DNA of 64,000 nucleotides. Source: Euphorbia lathyris (taxonomy: Eukaryota > Streptophyta > Magnoliopsida > Malpighiales > Euphorbiaceae). The stretch lies in assembly GCF_963576675.1 (NCBI RefSeq), contig NC_088911.1, positions 91,355,256 through 91,419,255 on the forward strand. The letters are read 5' to 3'. How positions within the stretch are numbered: the first letter of the stretch is position 1; the number at the start of each line of letters is the position of its first letter. The notes under the pieces are model-generated. The model ran no database searches and was not told the DNA's origin. It worked only from the letters and a program-made list of their open reading frames with translations. Positions 22,388 to 33,098 of the stretch are shown piece by piece. A program made the position numbers and the translations under genes.

Positions 22388-23478
22388 TCATCCTTTCCAA
22401 AGTTCATAAGGGGTTTTCTTAAGTATAGGTCTGACTAGAGCCCTATTTAGAATATAGCATGCTGTGTTAACAGCTTCTCCCCAAAAATACTTTGGAAGCC
22501 TATGCTCATCCAGCATTGTCCTGGCTATTTCAACCAAAGTTCTGTTCTTCCTTTCTACAACCCCATTTTGCTGAGGTGTTCTAGGAGCAGAAAAATTGTG
22601 GTCAATGCCGCTGGCTTCACAGAATTCAACAAACTTTTGATTTTTGAATTCTCCACCGTTATCACTACGGATATGAGCTAATTTTAGGTCTTTTTCATTT
22701 TCAATTTTTCTAACCAAATTTGAAAATGTCTCAAAGGTCTCATCCTTGCTGGTCAGCAAGATAACCCACGTATACCGAGAGAAATCATCTACAATGACCA
22801 AGGAAAATCTTCTTCCACCCAGACTCAGCGGCTGGACTGGACCAAAGAGATCCAAGTGTAGTAATTCTAACGAACGTTTAGTTGAGACAATGTTTTTACT
22901 GTGAAAAGATTGTTTGGTTTGTTTTCCAGCTTGGCAAGCGTGGCATAATTGATCTTTTTGAAATTTAAGTTCAGGCAGTCCCTCAACCAATTGCTTTCTT
23001 GCTAGTTTGGCCAGGAGGTCCATGCTTACATGACCAAGTCTCCTGTGCCATAGCCAGGAATTTTCTTCCTTTGTTACTAAGCACACAGTTTTTGAAAACT
23101 TTTTCTCTAAGTCTAGCATAAAGACATTATCTATCCGAGGGGCAGTTAAAATTAACTCATTAGTTTTACCCTCGTATATTTTACATCCAGTAGCATCAAA
23201 TATAACTTTTCTTCCATTGTCACATAGCTGAGCTACGCTGAGTAAGTTATATTTGAGTCCGCTGACTAGGGAGACAGATTCAATAGTAGGGTTACCTCCG
23301 ATGATTCCTGAGCCTACTATCTTACCCTTCTTGTTGTCTCCAAAACTTACACTCCCTCCTCATTTACGTTCAAACGTGATGAACTGAGTTTCATCACCCG
23401 TCATATGCCTTGAGCATGCGCTGTCAATATACCACATCTTTGACTTCTCGGCACATCTCAGGCTTACCTGCATTGTAA
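22388..23478 (-). pseudogene. SIRE pol, protease and integrase part
   Basis: The stretch opens with the protease signature WYIDSACSRHMTG (Ala in place of the usual Gly after Ser, a variant I believe also occurs in related elements). A TGA at 23360-23362 interrupts it. The 243-codon integrase frame starting at 23119 has a zinc-binding H-H-C-C region (WHRRLGH with CHACQAGK) and the D, D, E catalytic residues in LDLFGPV, RSDNGGEF and NGVVERKNRTL. The frame closes at the TGA at 22388. Relative to gag the frame is shifted by one base near 23479, where a single-base loss best explains the change. Integrase would insert the cDNA with 5-bp staggered cuts, matching the ATAGC duplication. Confidence 0.88.
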
Positions 23479-25245
23479 CTAGTTACTTTTAGGTACCCAA
23501 TTCTTTTTGGGTCCTGACTTGTTAGGTGCAACAGGTATAGCATCATATTTTATTTTATGGCAACATACATGGACAGTATGGCCATTCTTTCCACAGAAGT
23601 CACAACTGACCTTCTGTTTAGGATTTTTTACTGACTTGTCAGCACCCCAGTGCTGAGCGTGCCAGCACACTTTAGTAGTGTGTCCTAACTTCCCACAAAA
23701 GTCACATTGGACTCTTCGCTGGGGATTTCATCTCTGCTGAGTACCTTGGTACTGTGTACCTTGATACTGAGTTCTCAACGGAAAATTGTTTTTGTTTGGA
23801 ACCTTTAATTGGTTCTGAATGGTTGTGACATCCTTCCTCAGTTTCTTTGAAACTGACTGGACTTCAGAGACAGACTCATGAATGGTTTTCATATTTTCAT
23901 GCAAAACTGAGTTGTCCTGAAGAAGATATCTGAGGTCACTCAGTTTGACATCTTCTACTTCATCACAGCGCCGGCTGAGTGCTTTAATCTTCCTGTTACA
24001 CTTTTTAACAAGTGTATAGAGATCACTTAGGGCGTTACCCATTTCATTTCTGAGTTGAGAGAATGAGATTACCTCATTAGATTGCTCTTCATTATCTGAC
24101 TCATCAGATTGGTCAGCATGCTCAGAAATGCATGGCTCAGCAAGTTCGTCAGCCATAAAGCATATCTTCGCTGACTCGGTGGCCTCAGTTTCTGTTGATG
24201 AAGATTCATCACTGTCACTCCAAGTAGCCACCATTGCCTTCTTCCCACTTTTCTTGTCTTTCCTCAGCGTGGGGCAGTTTGACTTAATATGGCCATCTTG
24301 ATGGCACTCAAAGCATGTAATGGGCTTTGAGCTGTCCTTTCTGTATTTGCTGTCGCTTGACTCAGCCTTATACTTATCAAACTTTTTGTAAGGCTTTTTA
24401 GAATATTTGTCGTTCTTCCTAAACAGCCTCTTCATCTTTCTTGTGAACATGGCCATCTCCTCATCATCAGTTGAACTCCCGTCAGTGGAGTCAGCCTTCA
24501 TGACAAGTGACTTCTGCTTCTTGTCATCAGATTTTTCCTTCACCTCAAAGTTTTTCATGGATATCTCATGGGTCAGCAATGAACCGATGAGTTCGTCATA
24601 TTTGTAGGTGGTTAAATCCTGAGCTTCCTCAACTGCTGTCTTCTTTGCTTGCCAGTCTTTTGGAAGACTCCTGAGTATCTTTTTGACTTGTTCTTCCTCA
24701 GTGAAGATTTTCCCAAGTCTCTTGAGCTCATTAATGATGTTGGTGAACCTTGTGTTCATGTCTGAAATGCCCTCATCATTGTTCATCTCGAACAGCTCGT
24801 ACAGTCTCATCTGCTGATTCACCTTGGATTCTTTTACTTTGTTTGTTCCCTCGTAGGTGACTTCCAGCTTCTTCCAGATCTCTTGTGCCGACTCACAACC
24901 TGAGATTTTGTTATATTCTGCAGCATCGAGTGCACAGTGAAGCATATTGATAGCCGAAGCATGGTTTTGAAGCTTCTTGAGATCATCCTCTGTCCATTCA
25001 ACCTCAGCTTTAACAACTGACTGGCCAGCAACAACTTTCACAGGTACAAACGGGCCTTGGACTATAGATAGCCAGACACTCATGTTTGTAGCTTGAATGA
25101 AGTTCTTCATCCTATTCTTCCAAAAGTTATAGTTTGACCCGAAGAATAGGGGAGGCCTAGTAATGGACAGCCCCTCAGGTAATATCTGAGTTGTCTGGTT
25201 TCCAGGGAGAAACCGAGTGCTGTTTTCACCCATGGTATGGATCAA
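23479..25245 (-). pseudogene. SIRE gag with three zinc knuckles (one internal stop)
   Basis: The frame opens at 25245; a better start may be the ATG four codons later (25233, MGENSTRF). Residues about 25-230 form the Copia capsid domain (DUF4219/UBN2 type). A classical knuckle CFECHQDGHIKSNC has Cys 311, Cys 314, His 319 and Cys 324. Acidic-Ser/Thr and Lys-rich linkers and a helical stretch follow. A TGA at 23728-23730 stops the frame, but it continues in phase with two more knuckles (CDFCGKLGHTTKVC and CDFCGKNGHTVHVC) to the TAG at 23479. The TGA probably came from CGA. Gag would form the particle and bind genomic RNA. Confidence 0.88.
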
Positions 25246-25281
25246 CTCAAGGTTGTTAGACCTTTAGTAATGAGCTTTTAG

Positions 25282-25293
25282 GCTCTGATACCA
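25282..25293 (-). other. Primer-binding site of the SIRE element (initiator Met tRNA)
   Basis: TGGTATCAGAGC on the minus strand lies two bases inside the 5' LTR. It is the standard plant Copia primer site, complementary to initiator tRNA-Met. Confidence 0.93.
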
Positions 25294-25295
25294 CT

Positions 25296-26642
25296 TGTTG
25301 GTCCCTTGTAAGGTTGCAAATATAGTTCCAAAGGGGGGGTTAGGAACTATTTGACCTTTTTTAATTGATTAGGGCAAATTTCTTTTTCTTAAGAAAAGAT
25401 TATATGACAGCGGCGCTGATCAATCGACAAGACACTGGCTTAGTCAACTAGTGACTAGGTCAGTTTCGTTGCTTAGGTCAGGAAATAGCACTTGGAGTCT
25501 ATTCCTGAACTAATTTGTTGACAGCGCACAACTCAGCTTGACCTCTTTTACTTGGTCAGTTTTAGTTTGTTTTAAGCAAGCAATATAAATAAGGAGTTAA
25601 GGTTTAGAAATACTTCACTCAGCAGATTTATCCAGGTTCGGCTTCTTCCAAGCCTACGTCCTGCCCCGGAACACTTCCGAGATTTCAAATCCTCTACTGA
25701 GCTCTTTAAAGGTAGAGCCTCAAACCTTTTACAATATCAGCAATTGAGTATGACAAGAGTACCTTCCTCTATACTTCTACTCAATCCTAATCTCTCCGCT
25801 GAGTACTTAAAACCGAGTACTCAGCCTCTCCTTTCTATTCCTAGAAATGATTAAGATTTGTCCTAAACAACAATTGCTAGAACACCTTAGATGATTGAGG
25901 ATCAATCACTCTAGACTTTTAGATAAATGAATAAGCTTGTGGTGTAAGAATTTTCTTTGCTTTTGATGGAGAACTTTTTGTACACGTTTGGTCAGCGTAA
26001 CGGCTTTTGCTCAAAGTTCTCTATTGAATGTGGATTCTGAATGCTCTATTTATAGAGAGCTGTGAGAGCTTCTGGTTATTTCGAATCGAAATAACCGTTG
26101 GAGGGAAACGGCTTCATGTCGTTTTCACTCAGTCTGTTCAGCAGTTCTCTTAGCCAATCAGATTCCAGCATCTTCTGTTCTTCGGTCAGTGTGGCAGTAT
26201 GTTCCTCCAAATCGGGTAATGTCAAACAGACAGCTTCCTGCGTCTTCTGTTCTTTAGCAACAGAGGAAATACTTGGTCTGGAAGTTGCTTTGTGGTCAGC
26301 GGCTATCTTGTACGTTTTGTCGAGACAGCTCAGCAGCTTCATACCGAAGTTGTCTACGTGGATCTTCTCGATCCTTCATTGGTGAGCTCCGTTTCAATAC
26401 TCAACGGCAGCGTTTTGAAATACGCGGGCTGAGTGATCTTGGGCTTGTTTGACTTGGGCTTTGACTTCCATATAGGGCTTGGGCCTTATGATCTTTATGT
26501 CTTATAACAATTATAAACTCAACATTGAACAAACACATTAGTAACAATAAATCAAAGCATTTAAACTTAGTGTGTTGTAGAATATTTAATTTCACTTAAT
26601 TAACTTTGTCAAATCAAAATCCTGTGGAAAGGTGTTTCAACA
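25296..26642 (-). repeat. 5' LTR of the SIRE element
   Basis: It is 1347 bp, with ends TGTTGG and CAACA as in the 3' LTR. A TATA box lies at 26047-26054 on the minus strand. The palindrome upstream of it is shortened to 23 bp (26074-26096). The RNA of the element would start in this LTR. Confidence 0.92.
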
Positions 26643-26647
26643 ATAGC
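26643..26647. repeat. Target-site duplication of the SIRE Copia element, right
   Basis: ATAGC matches 16302-16306. The LINE reverse transcriptase frame resumes immediately on the right. Confidence 0.9.
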
Positions 26648-28993
26648 AACTTTGCCTTCCAACTTCGGAGCCGCTGCGCGACTCTATCTCTAATAAAACT
26701 GAAAACCATGGATTTATTCCGGCCAACAATGGAGGGAAGACCGAGATACTTACCATGTCCCGTGGCAATAGACACCCCTACCGCTGTTGCAATCGCAGCA
26801 CATGTACTTGGTAAAAAGTTTTTACTAAAACGAGATAGAGCTTTTATCAAAATTAACCTTCTGCCTTGATGCAAGCTCATATCTTTTCAGGCAATCTCTC
26901 ACACACAGGCTCTCCTTAGTGTTAGCTTTGAAGAACAAGTAACTGTCATCAGCAAAAAATAGGTGAGTAATAGGCGGTGCCAATCTGGCAATACGGCAAC
27001 CATGTAAAAGGCCCTGTCCTTCAAGGCTAGATAAGGACGCAGACAAACCCTCAGCACAAAAGAGAAACAGATACGGGGAGAGTGGGTCACCTTGCCGAAG
27101 CCCTCTACTGGGTGAAATTGGGCCCACAATATGATTGCCACTCACAATGTTATAGGTAGCCTGTGTAACACATTGCATTACTAGTTCAACCCATTGGTTC
27201 GAGAATCCAATTTTCCTCATCATCAACCTGGGGAAGTCCCATTCCACCCTATCATACGCTTTAGCCATATCCAATTTTAAAGAGACATAGCCTGCGTTGC
27301 CCTGGGATTTCCTGTTCAGATAATGGTTAATTTCATATGCTAGCAAGATATTGTCTGTGATAAGCCGGCCTGGGACAAACGCACTCTGATACTGGGAGAT
27401 AAGTGATTCTAACATACCCTTCATCCTGTTTGCAATGGTCTTGGCCAGTATTTTGTAAATGACGTTACAGAGTGCTATAGGCCGAAGGTCATTGACCTGC
27501 TCCAGATTTGCAACCTTTGGGATTAAAATAAGATTCGTTTCATGAATGTCCTTCGGAAAGATTCCTGAATTTAACCACTGTAGACACGATGTCACAACAT
27601 CCGGACCAACTAGATCCCAATAATGCTGATAAAAGCACGGGTTGAAGCCGTCAGGCCCCGGGCTCTTGTCAGGGTGCATAGAGAAGACTGCTTTCTTGAT
27701 TTCCCCAGCTTCAAACGGCTTTAGCAGATCCGTATTCATCTTCGGCGTAACCTTTGTCTGCACATTTTCGATAATGCTACCAGCCACGCAACCATTAGAT
27801 TCAAAGATATCAGTAAAGTAATTGAAGAGAAGAGGTTTCAAACCTGAATCCCACTCGACCCAGGCTCCATTCATATCCTTCAAGCGAACAAGCGTATTTT
27901 TCTTCCGTCTATTACTCGCAGCCGTATGGAAGAAACGCGAATTGAGATCGCCGGCCTGAAGCCACATCTTCTTCGCCCTCTGAGCCCAAAAGATCTCATG
28001 CTGAAGTAACAGCTCGTCAAGCTCAATCTTAGCTAATCGGAACTGCTCCTGCGCTAGTCTGTCATACCGCTGTCTAAACCAATTAAGGCGATTTCTGCAC
28101 TCCCTGATGCTATTCCGGAATTTCGCCCTTACCCGGGTTCCCCATCTAAACAAAGCCGACCCACAAATCCGCTGCCGCTACAACAAATCGGAATCTGTGG
28201 CATTACCCCAAGCCGCACGAACCTGGGAATCACAATCCGCCTCGCCTAACCAGGCGTTCTCAAAGCGGAAGCCGTGCCTTATTTGCGCTGAGTTATTTAT
28301 TAAGGATAACACTAGCGCCGAGTGATCAGAACAAGCAGCATCTTCATTCGATACGGAAGCCGAGGGGAAGCGAACTAACCAATCCGCAGAAGCCAAGACT
28401 CTATCAAGTTTCTCCTCAATGCAATTAGCCGACCCATGACCTCTTTCCCACGTGAACGGGTGCCCCATCATCTTTACTTCAGACAACCCGTAAAAATTAA
28501 CTGCTGCGGAAAACCCGCTAATAAGAGCCTCAGGGTGCCGATTCCCACCCCTCTTCTCCTCTTGGGCCAATAAGTCATTAAAGTCACCCATGATAATCTA
28601 AGGGCTTGTGGAAGCCGCCCCTAACGAACGCAGAAGGTCCCACGAGTCCCTCCTATGAGCTCTTTCAGGATACCCATAGAAACCGGTTAATCGATACTCC
28701 GGCAGACCTTGGAAACAAATAGAGACATCTATGTAATTTGTATCATACGCACGCAGGCGAACAGTATTCTTAACTTTCCAAAAGAGGGCGAGGCCGCCAC
28801 CAGAATTAATAGGATCAACAATAAACAAGCCATCATAGCGAATTTGCTTTTTTATTAATTCAACTTTTGCACGGTTACACTTCACTTCCATCAAAAAAAT
28901 AAGAAAAGGATCAAAACGGGAAATAATACTTTTCAAATGACGAACTGTTCGGGCGTTTCCCAGGCCCCGACAGTTCCAGCTCAGCACTCTCAT
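26648..28993 (-). pseudogene. LINE 1 ORF2, 5' half (endonuclease and reverse transcriptase)
   Basis: The start ATG at 28993 overlaps the ORF1 stop in ATGA. The AP-type endonuclease shows SWNCRGLGN near the start, MGDFND and SDHSALV. Reverse transcriptase follows with LIPKV, LRPIALCNV, FVPGRLITDN, LDMAKAYDRVEW, GLRQGDPLSPYLF and FADD (FADD for the usual YADD or FADD of plant L1s). Stops are TAG at 28598-28600, where relatives have Trp, and TAG at 28178-28180. One extra T at about 26827 shifts the frame at VNFDKSSISF. Coding is then cut at 26647 by the SIRE insertion. The complete protein would nick chromosomal DNA and prime reverse transcription there. Confidence 0.9.
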
Positions 28994-30249
28994 TGCTTCT
29001 CCCAGGCCTGTCCGCCAGGCCCTATCTCAAAATGCATGATGTTCTCCTCATCCATAAACTGTATTGTAGCATCATTTACAGCTGAGCTGACGGTCGTACC
29101 TGCCACCAACCCCTCCTCCTGGCGGTGAAGTTTCGGATCAATAACCTCAATACCCTCATCTGTCCCTTCCCCTGTCAGCTTACTAGGTTCAGATGATGGG
29201 CACCCTGACTGCCCTGCAGCTTCCCCCGCGGCCGCGTGACCCTTTCCTCATATTGAGATGGATGTAGCAGCCAATTGACTCACCACCTGCGAGATCTTTG
29301 GAGCTTGGTACCGATTTGCCACTGTGGGAATCGCAGGGCCGCCCCATTTGCACATTCCTACCAGAACAGACTGAACCGACGGAGCAGATAGAAGGAATCT
29401 TGACGACGGGGCAGCGTTCATCCGTCTACTTGATGCTCGCATCCAGGGCCCAAACACACGCTCGACGGAGCTAGGGTCTGCAACCTCCAACAGAGCCGGG
29501 CAAAACTTGTCAGGGTGTCCAATGCAACCACAAACAAAATAGAAAGTTGGCAGTTTCTCTTATTTGAACAACACCCAGGATACTGAACCACCCACCTTAC
29601 TTATCTTCATCTTACGTTTCAGGGGATTAAATACATTAATCGATGCTTTGATCCTCATATAAGTCTGAACGGGGCCGGAGAAGTTGTTCGGGTCAGCTTC
29701 CACAAAACTACCCAGGAAGTTACCAATACTTACAGCTACTGCCTCCGACATGAACCTAGCCGGGAGCTCAAAAATCTGTACCCAAAAGTCCACATTGGTC
29801 ATGACAATATCTGCCGGGTTTTGTTCCTGTTCTAGCCCTTGCATAACAAAAAGGTACTGATCAAAGGTCCACGGCCCTCCCTTCAGGACCCTATCCCGCT
29901 CAACAGGATGAAAAAACTCGAACCTAAATAGGTTAGGGCCAAGTTCGACAACGCACATACCTTTACTAGGTCTCCAGACATCAGCTAGGGTACTCTTCAT
30001 GAACTGAACCTTGACTGCTCGGTCAGTGACAAACGAACCCAGTATATTCCACGATTTCAAGCTTTCTGTGCTAACAAGATCAGTCGGCTGGAGGACCAGG
30101 CTAGGGATCGCTTCTTCCTCCACCATTACGAGTGCACTCTGATCAGGGAAGTCAGCCATTCTGGGGAGTCGACGGACGGAAAAACGACGGGGAATGAAGG
30201 GCGGCGGCTCGACAGATGTGAGAGTAACAGTTGGCGTAGGACTCTTCAA
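28990..30249 (-). pseudogene. LINE 1 ORF1 (DUF4283-type Gag-like protein, two stops)
   Basis: From the ATG at 30249 to the TGA at 28990-28992 there are 420 codons in one frame, broken by TAA at 29560-29562 and TGA at 29248-29250. Residues about 45-225 match the DUF4283 nucleic-acid-binding domain of plant LINE ORF1 proteins (FEFFHPVERDRVLKGGPWTF and VDFWVQIFELP). A zinc knuckle follows the first stop, but its first Cys is Tyr (TFYFVCGCIGHPDKFC). The tail is Gly/Ala- and Glu-rich. The stop overlaps the ORF2 start (ATGA), suggesting termination-reinitiation. ORF1 would coat the LINE RNA. Confidence 0.85.
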
Positions 30250-30303
30250 CTGAGAGATTTTCTTAATATTTGTTCAATAAAAGTAAAGGTTAAACAACAT
30301 ATT

Positions 30304-30318
30304 ACAAATATCTAAATT
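30304..30318. repeat. Target-site duplication of LINE 1, 5'-end copy
   Basis: ACAAATATCTAAATT matches 14560-14574. It lies about 55 bp beyond the ORF1 start and marks the 5' end of the LINE. The following 244 bp to 30562 are AT-rich with no recognisable feature. Confidence 0.85.
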
Positions 30319-30562
30319 GTCCTTATCGTTTTTTAATAACTATAAATTTATATATAACCTACAAAATTGTGTAATTGTATAAGATCAATTATATCATCAC
30401 CTAACAAAAAAAAAATTAAACACATAGATTTACTGTTATTGCATTCATTATTAAATTATCACATTAAACCTTTCAAACATCAATTATATCTAAAATATTA
30501 ATTTTATTACTAACACAGTTACAAACAACCAAAATGTTCATATTTAAATCTATCAGATATAA

Positions 30563-31625
30563 GGTGATGTTACAATATGAGATGAGCTTGTTGTGATCTT
30601 TTAAGCGCCTGAAATAAGATAAAGAAATGATCAAGGAAGGGCCAGGGATTGGTGACCCTACTCCGATGCTTAAATCAGTGAAAGAAGATACTGAGTGGTA
30701 TGAAGATTAGGTGGGCAAAATGGATGAATTGAGTACCTTTTAGTGTAAGTGCACCTACTACTAATACAAGGATCAGGTTACGTGTCGTAAATAAGAGCTG
30801 AGGTCCACATGACAGTCCATTAATAGTGGGAGCCTGATGTCAACCAAAAACGGTTGTAACAGCTGCACAAGTGATTCGAAGATCACGACATCTGACGAGA
30901 GTATGAATATGCATGACATTGAATTCTCTTTTGACTAGTCCATATGGCTTCAACGGTTACTGTTGAGGAAGGGAGTGTCTCATTGGTCCATGTATAATAT
31001 GGTTAATTATGTGATATCAAATGTCCCTCATCAAAAGATCTAGACTAAAGTGCTTTAGGTTTTTGTTGTGGTGGATGACCGAAGGTTGAATTTTTTAGTT
31101 AGGACTTTAGCCTATACTAAGCTGAAGTTATCCTTCGATTGAACTGTTGAGAATTCCTATTCTTTTTGGTAGATTTTGTAACCATATTACACATGGACCA
31201 ATAAGACACCCTTTTGCTCAAAAGTAACCTTCGAAGCCATGTGGACTAGTAAAAATAGACCTCAAGGTCATGCATATTCATATATGTGTCAAACACCATG
31301 ATTTTCGAATCATAGGTGCAACTGTTACAACATTTTCTGGTTAATAACAGGCTCTCACCATTAAATAACCGTCATGTGGACCCCATCTATAGTTTAGGGA
31401 GCACAACTTGATCCTTCTATAAATAGAAGGTACAATGTACACTAAAAGGTATTGAAATCATCCTTTTTTTGCTCAACCAAGCTTTATACTAATTATCTTT
31501 CTTCAAAAACTTAAGCATGAGAGTGGGATTACTGGTCCTCCTCGGCCCCTCCTTGATCCTTTTTCTATCTTATTTTAGGCACTTAAAGGGTCCCAACAAG
31601 CTTATTTCAGATTATATCACATCAA
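30563..31625. repeat. Long foldback: two inverted arms of about 440 bp around a 175-bp loop
   Basis: The left arm (about 30563-31004) is the imperfect reverse complement of the right arm (about 31179-31625). Matching blocks include AGCTTGTTG (30585-30593, inverted near 31595), TGATCAAGGA with TCCTTGATC, TCCACATG with CATGTGGA, and GGTCCATGT with ACATGGACC. Similarity looks near three quarters by eye. The right arm holds TATAAATA at 31418-31425 and the left arm does not. It could be a foldback transposon with long terminal inverted repeats, or two LTR fragments in opposite orientation; gag-like codons just downstream favour the second. I found no target duplication. Confidence 0.7.
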
Positions 31626-32444
31626 ATTAGTCAAGTGTGTATGGATTTGAATGATCGACGTCATGACTCAGTTGAATAGCTTTGTGATTCCAATATCATC
31701 CAACATGCCTTCGACATCAACTCAACCAAGAAGGAATAGAGCCCTTGTGGATGAAAATTACAACCCGCTAGAAGCTCTATAGGTTTCACCGGAGTTTGAC
31801 CAACAACTGGAAGCATGTTTGAGCTCTTTTTGGATCCAGAACCGCGGAAGTTTATGGATGAAATCATTAACCACCTCCTCTACAACCATAATTCAGTCCA
31901 AGATTCAATGGACATTCTCATAGCTGAATATGCAATGGAGATGGAAGATGTTAGAGCAAAACTAAAAGAGCCAAGGGAAGCTAACAAATCCGCTGATAGA
32001 AAGGACTTCATTACTTGCTATATCAGACACCACATCGTCTGAACTTGCCCACGAATAAGAGATTTATCCTTAGATTCTTAGTAGGATGAAATAAGGGGAA
32101 GATCTATATGATGATATTCGAACCCTTGTCACTGAAGATGACATCATTCCAAGACACCACCTCAAAAGCATCGTTATTACTCCGACGTACTCCCAATGTC
32201 AAACCTACTCACCCCATATAAGATCCCCTATGCTCGCAAGGAATACCATACATCTGACATGGCCATTCACCACCTAGGGCATCGATATTAAAATAAGATA
32301 ATCAACTTTGTGGAAAAATCCATGCTTAGCAGATTCAGGATTCCTCTCACTAGGGTCGATCTTGAGATTTTAGAGGACTAAAGATGAAGAACCAAATGAG
32401 AGTTCTAATAAATAAATGCAAGTAAAAAATAAAGTAAAAAAGTC
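31626..32444. other. Possible decayed gag start and unassigned sequence
   Basis: An ATG at 31663 opens a 39-codon frame rich in Ser, Thr, Asn and Gln, ending in TAG at 31780-31782. The amino-acid style continues afterwards in a shifting frame, including 31815-32042 with an acidic helical stretch. This looks like the remnant of a polyprotein N-terminus following an LTR, but I cannot name a family. Confidence 0.3.
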
Positions 32445-32613
32445 AATTTTATACAAGAAAATTGCTTAAAAATGACAATTTTATTACATCTAATCAATAT
32501 AAGCATCATAAATATGTAACACATTTGGTACATTTTCATAGTCATTCAAAGTAATTTTATACAAGAAAATTGCTTAAAAATGATAATTTAATTTTATTAC
32601 ATCTAATCACTAT
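32445..32613. repeat. Direct repeat of about 56-61 bp
   Basis: The block 32445-32500 recurs at 32553-32613 with a 5-bp insertion and few changes. Both contain ACAAGAAAATTGC and TTATTACATCTAATCA. The copies start 108 bp apart, upstream of the hAT pseudogene. Confidence 0.75.
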
Positions 32614-32719
32614 GGTTACCCGACAAACGTTGCTAAGAAAAATAGCATCTTCTGTTCTGCTCCTTTTCTTTCTTTTATTTTTTTCAGCTCTCCACTCATC
32701 ATCTCTCAAGATTCTTGAG

Positions 32720-33087
32720 GTTAGCATTTTCTTTGTCTTTTTGTCCTTTTCTTTCCTTATATATTATTTGTTTGTCTCATTTAGTTAATTGTGCTAAATA
32801 CTTATTTATTTTGTTATTTGTTTTTTTTGACCTAGAATTTAAATTAAGCAAAGTATTGTTTTTATTTAGTTATATTTTAAGTGAATTGATTATTTGATTG
32901 TGTATTATTTGTAGTTTTTCTTGTTGATATTGATAGTTACAATTAATTGAAATTTTGGTAGTTAAATTTTGATTAGGTCAATTGATAAATTGGGGGTTTT
33001 ATAAATTGGTCCCCAATTTTTCAATTTGCTATATAATATACTTGTTATATACTTGATTTGATTAAATATAATCCTTTTACATGTTAG
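32720..33087 (+). other. Possible 5' UTR intron of the hAT pseudogene
   Basis: A plausible donor (TTGAG then GTTAGC at about 32720) and an acceptor after a T-rich stretch (ATGTTAG at 33081-33087) bracket AT-rich sequence directly before the transposase start. Frames inside it are T-rich noise. This is inference from splice-site appearance only. Confidence 0.3.
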
Positions 33088-33098
33088 GAGTCTTAAAT

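Larger units (their letters stand above)
16307..26642 (-). mobile_element. SIRE-type Copia LTR retrotransposon with envelope-like frame
   Basis: The 10,336-bp element is on the minus strand: 5' LTR 25296-26642, initiator-Met primer site 25282-25293, gag 25245 leftward, protease, integrase, reverse transcriptase and RNase H down to 20345, an additional 578-codon frame at 18136-19872, multiple polypurine tracts and the 3' LTR 16307-17656. This order (integrase before RT), the size, the LTR length, the extra 3' frame and the repeated polypurine tracts are hallmarks of the SIRE/Maximus lineage. The LTRs differ at roughly 15-20 sites by eye, so the insertion is fairly young, yet gag-pol has three stops and a frameshift. 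Confidence 0.92.
14575..30303 (-). mobile_element. L1-type LINE, near full length, split by a Copia element
   Basis: Without the inserted Copia element and its duplicated ATAGC, the LINE is about 5.39 kb. Its tail is on the left (14573-14581). In transcription order it carries ORF1 (DUF4283-like domain and zinc knuckle, 30249-28990) and ORF2 (endonuclease, reverse transcriptase, zf-RVT, RNase H) from 28993 down to 14603, interrupted at 16307-26642. A 15-bp target duplication flanks it. The 5' flank before ORF1 is only about 50 bp. Both ORFs contain stops and frameshifts, so the copy is dead. Confidence 0.88.

Noticed and set aside
23728..23730. Programmed TGA readthrough between gag and pol
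   Set aside because: Other inactivating TGAs lie at 23360 and 22388 and a frameshift near 23479, so random decay explains it better.
26098..26385. 95-residue frames in both SIRE LTRs
   Set aside because: They lie across the LTR promoter region on the strand opposite to transcription and diverge without respect to codons.
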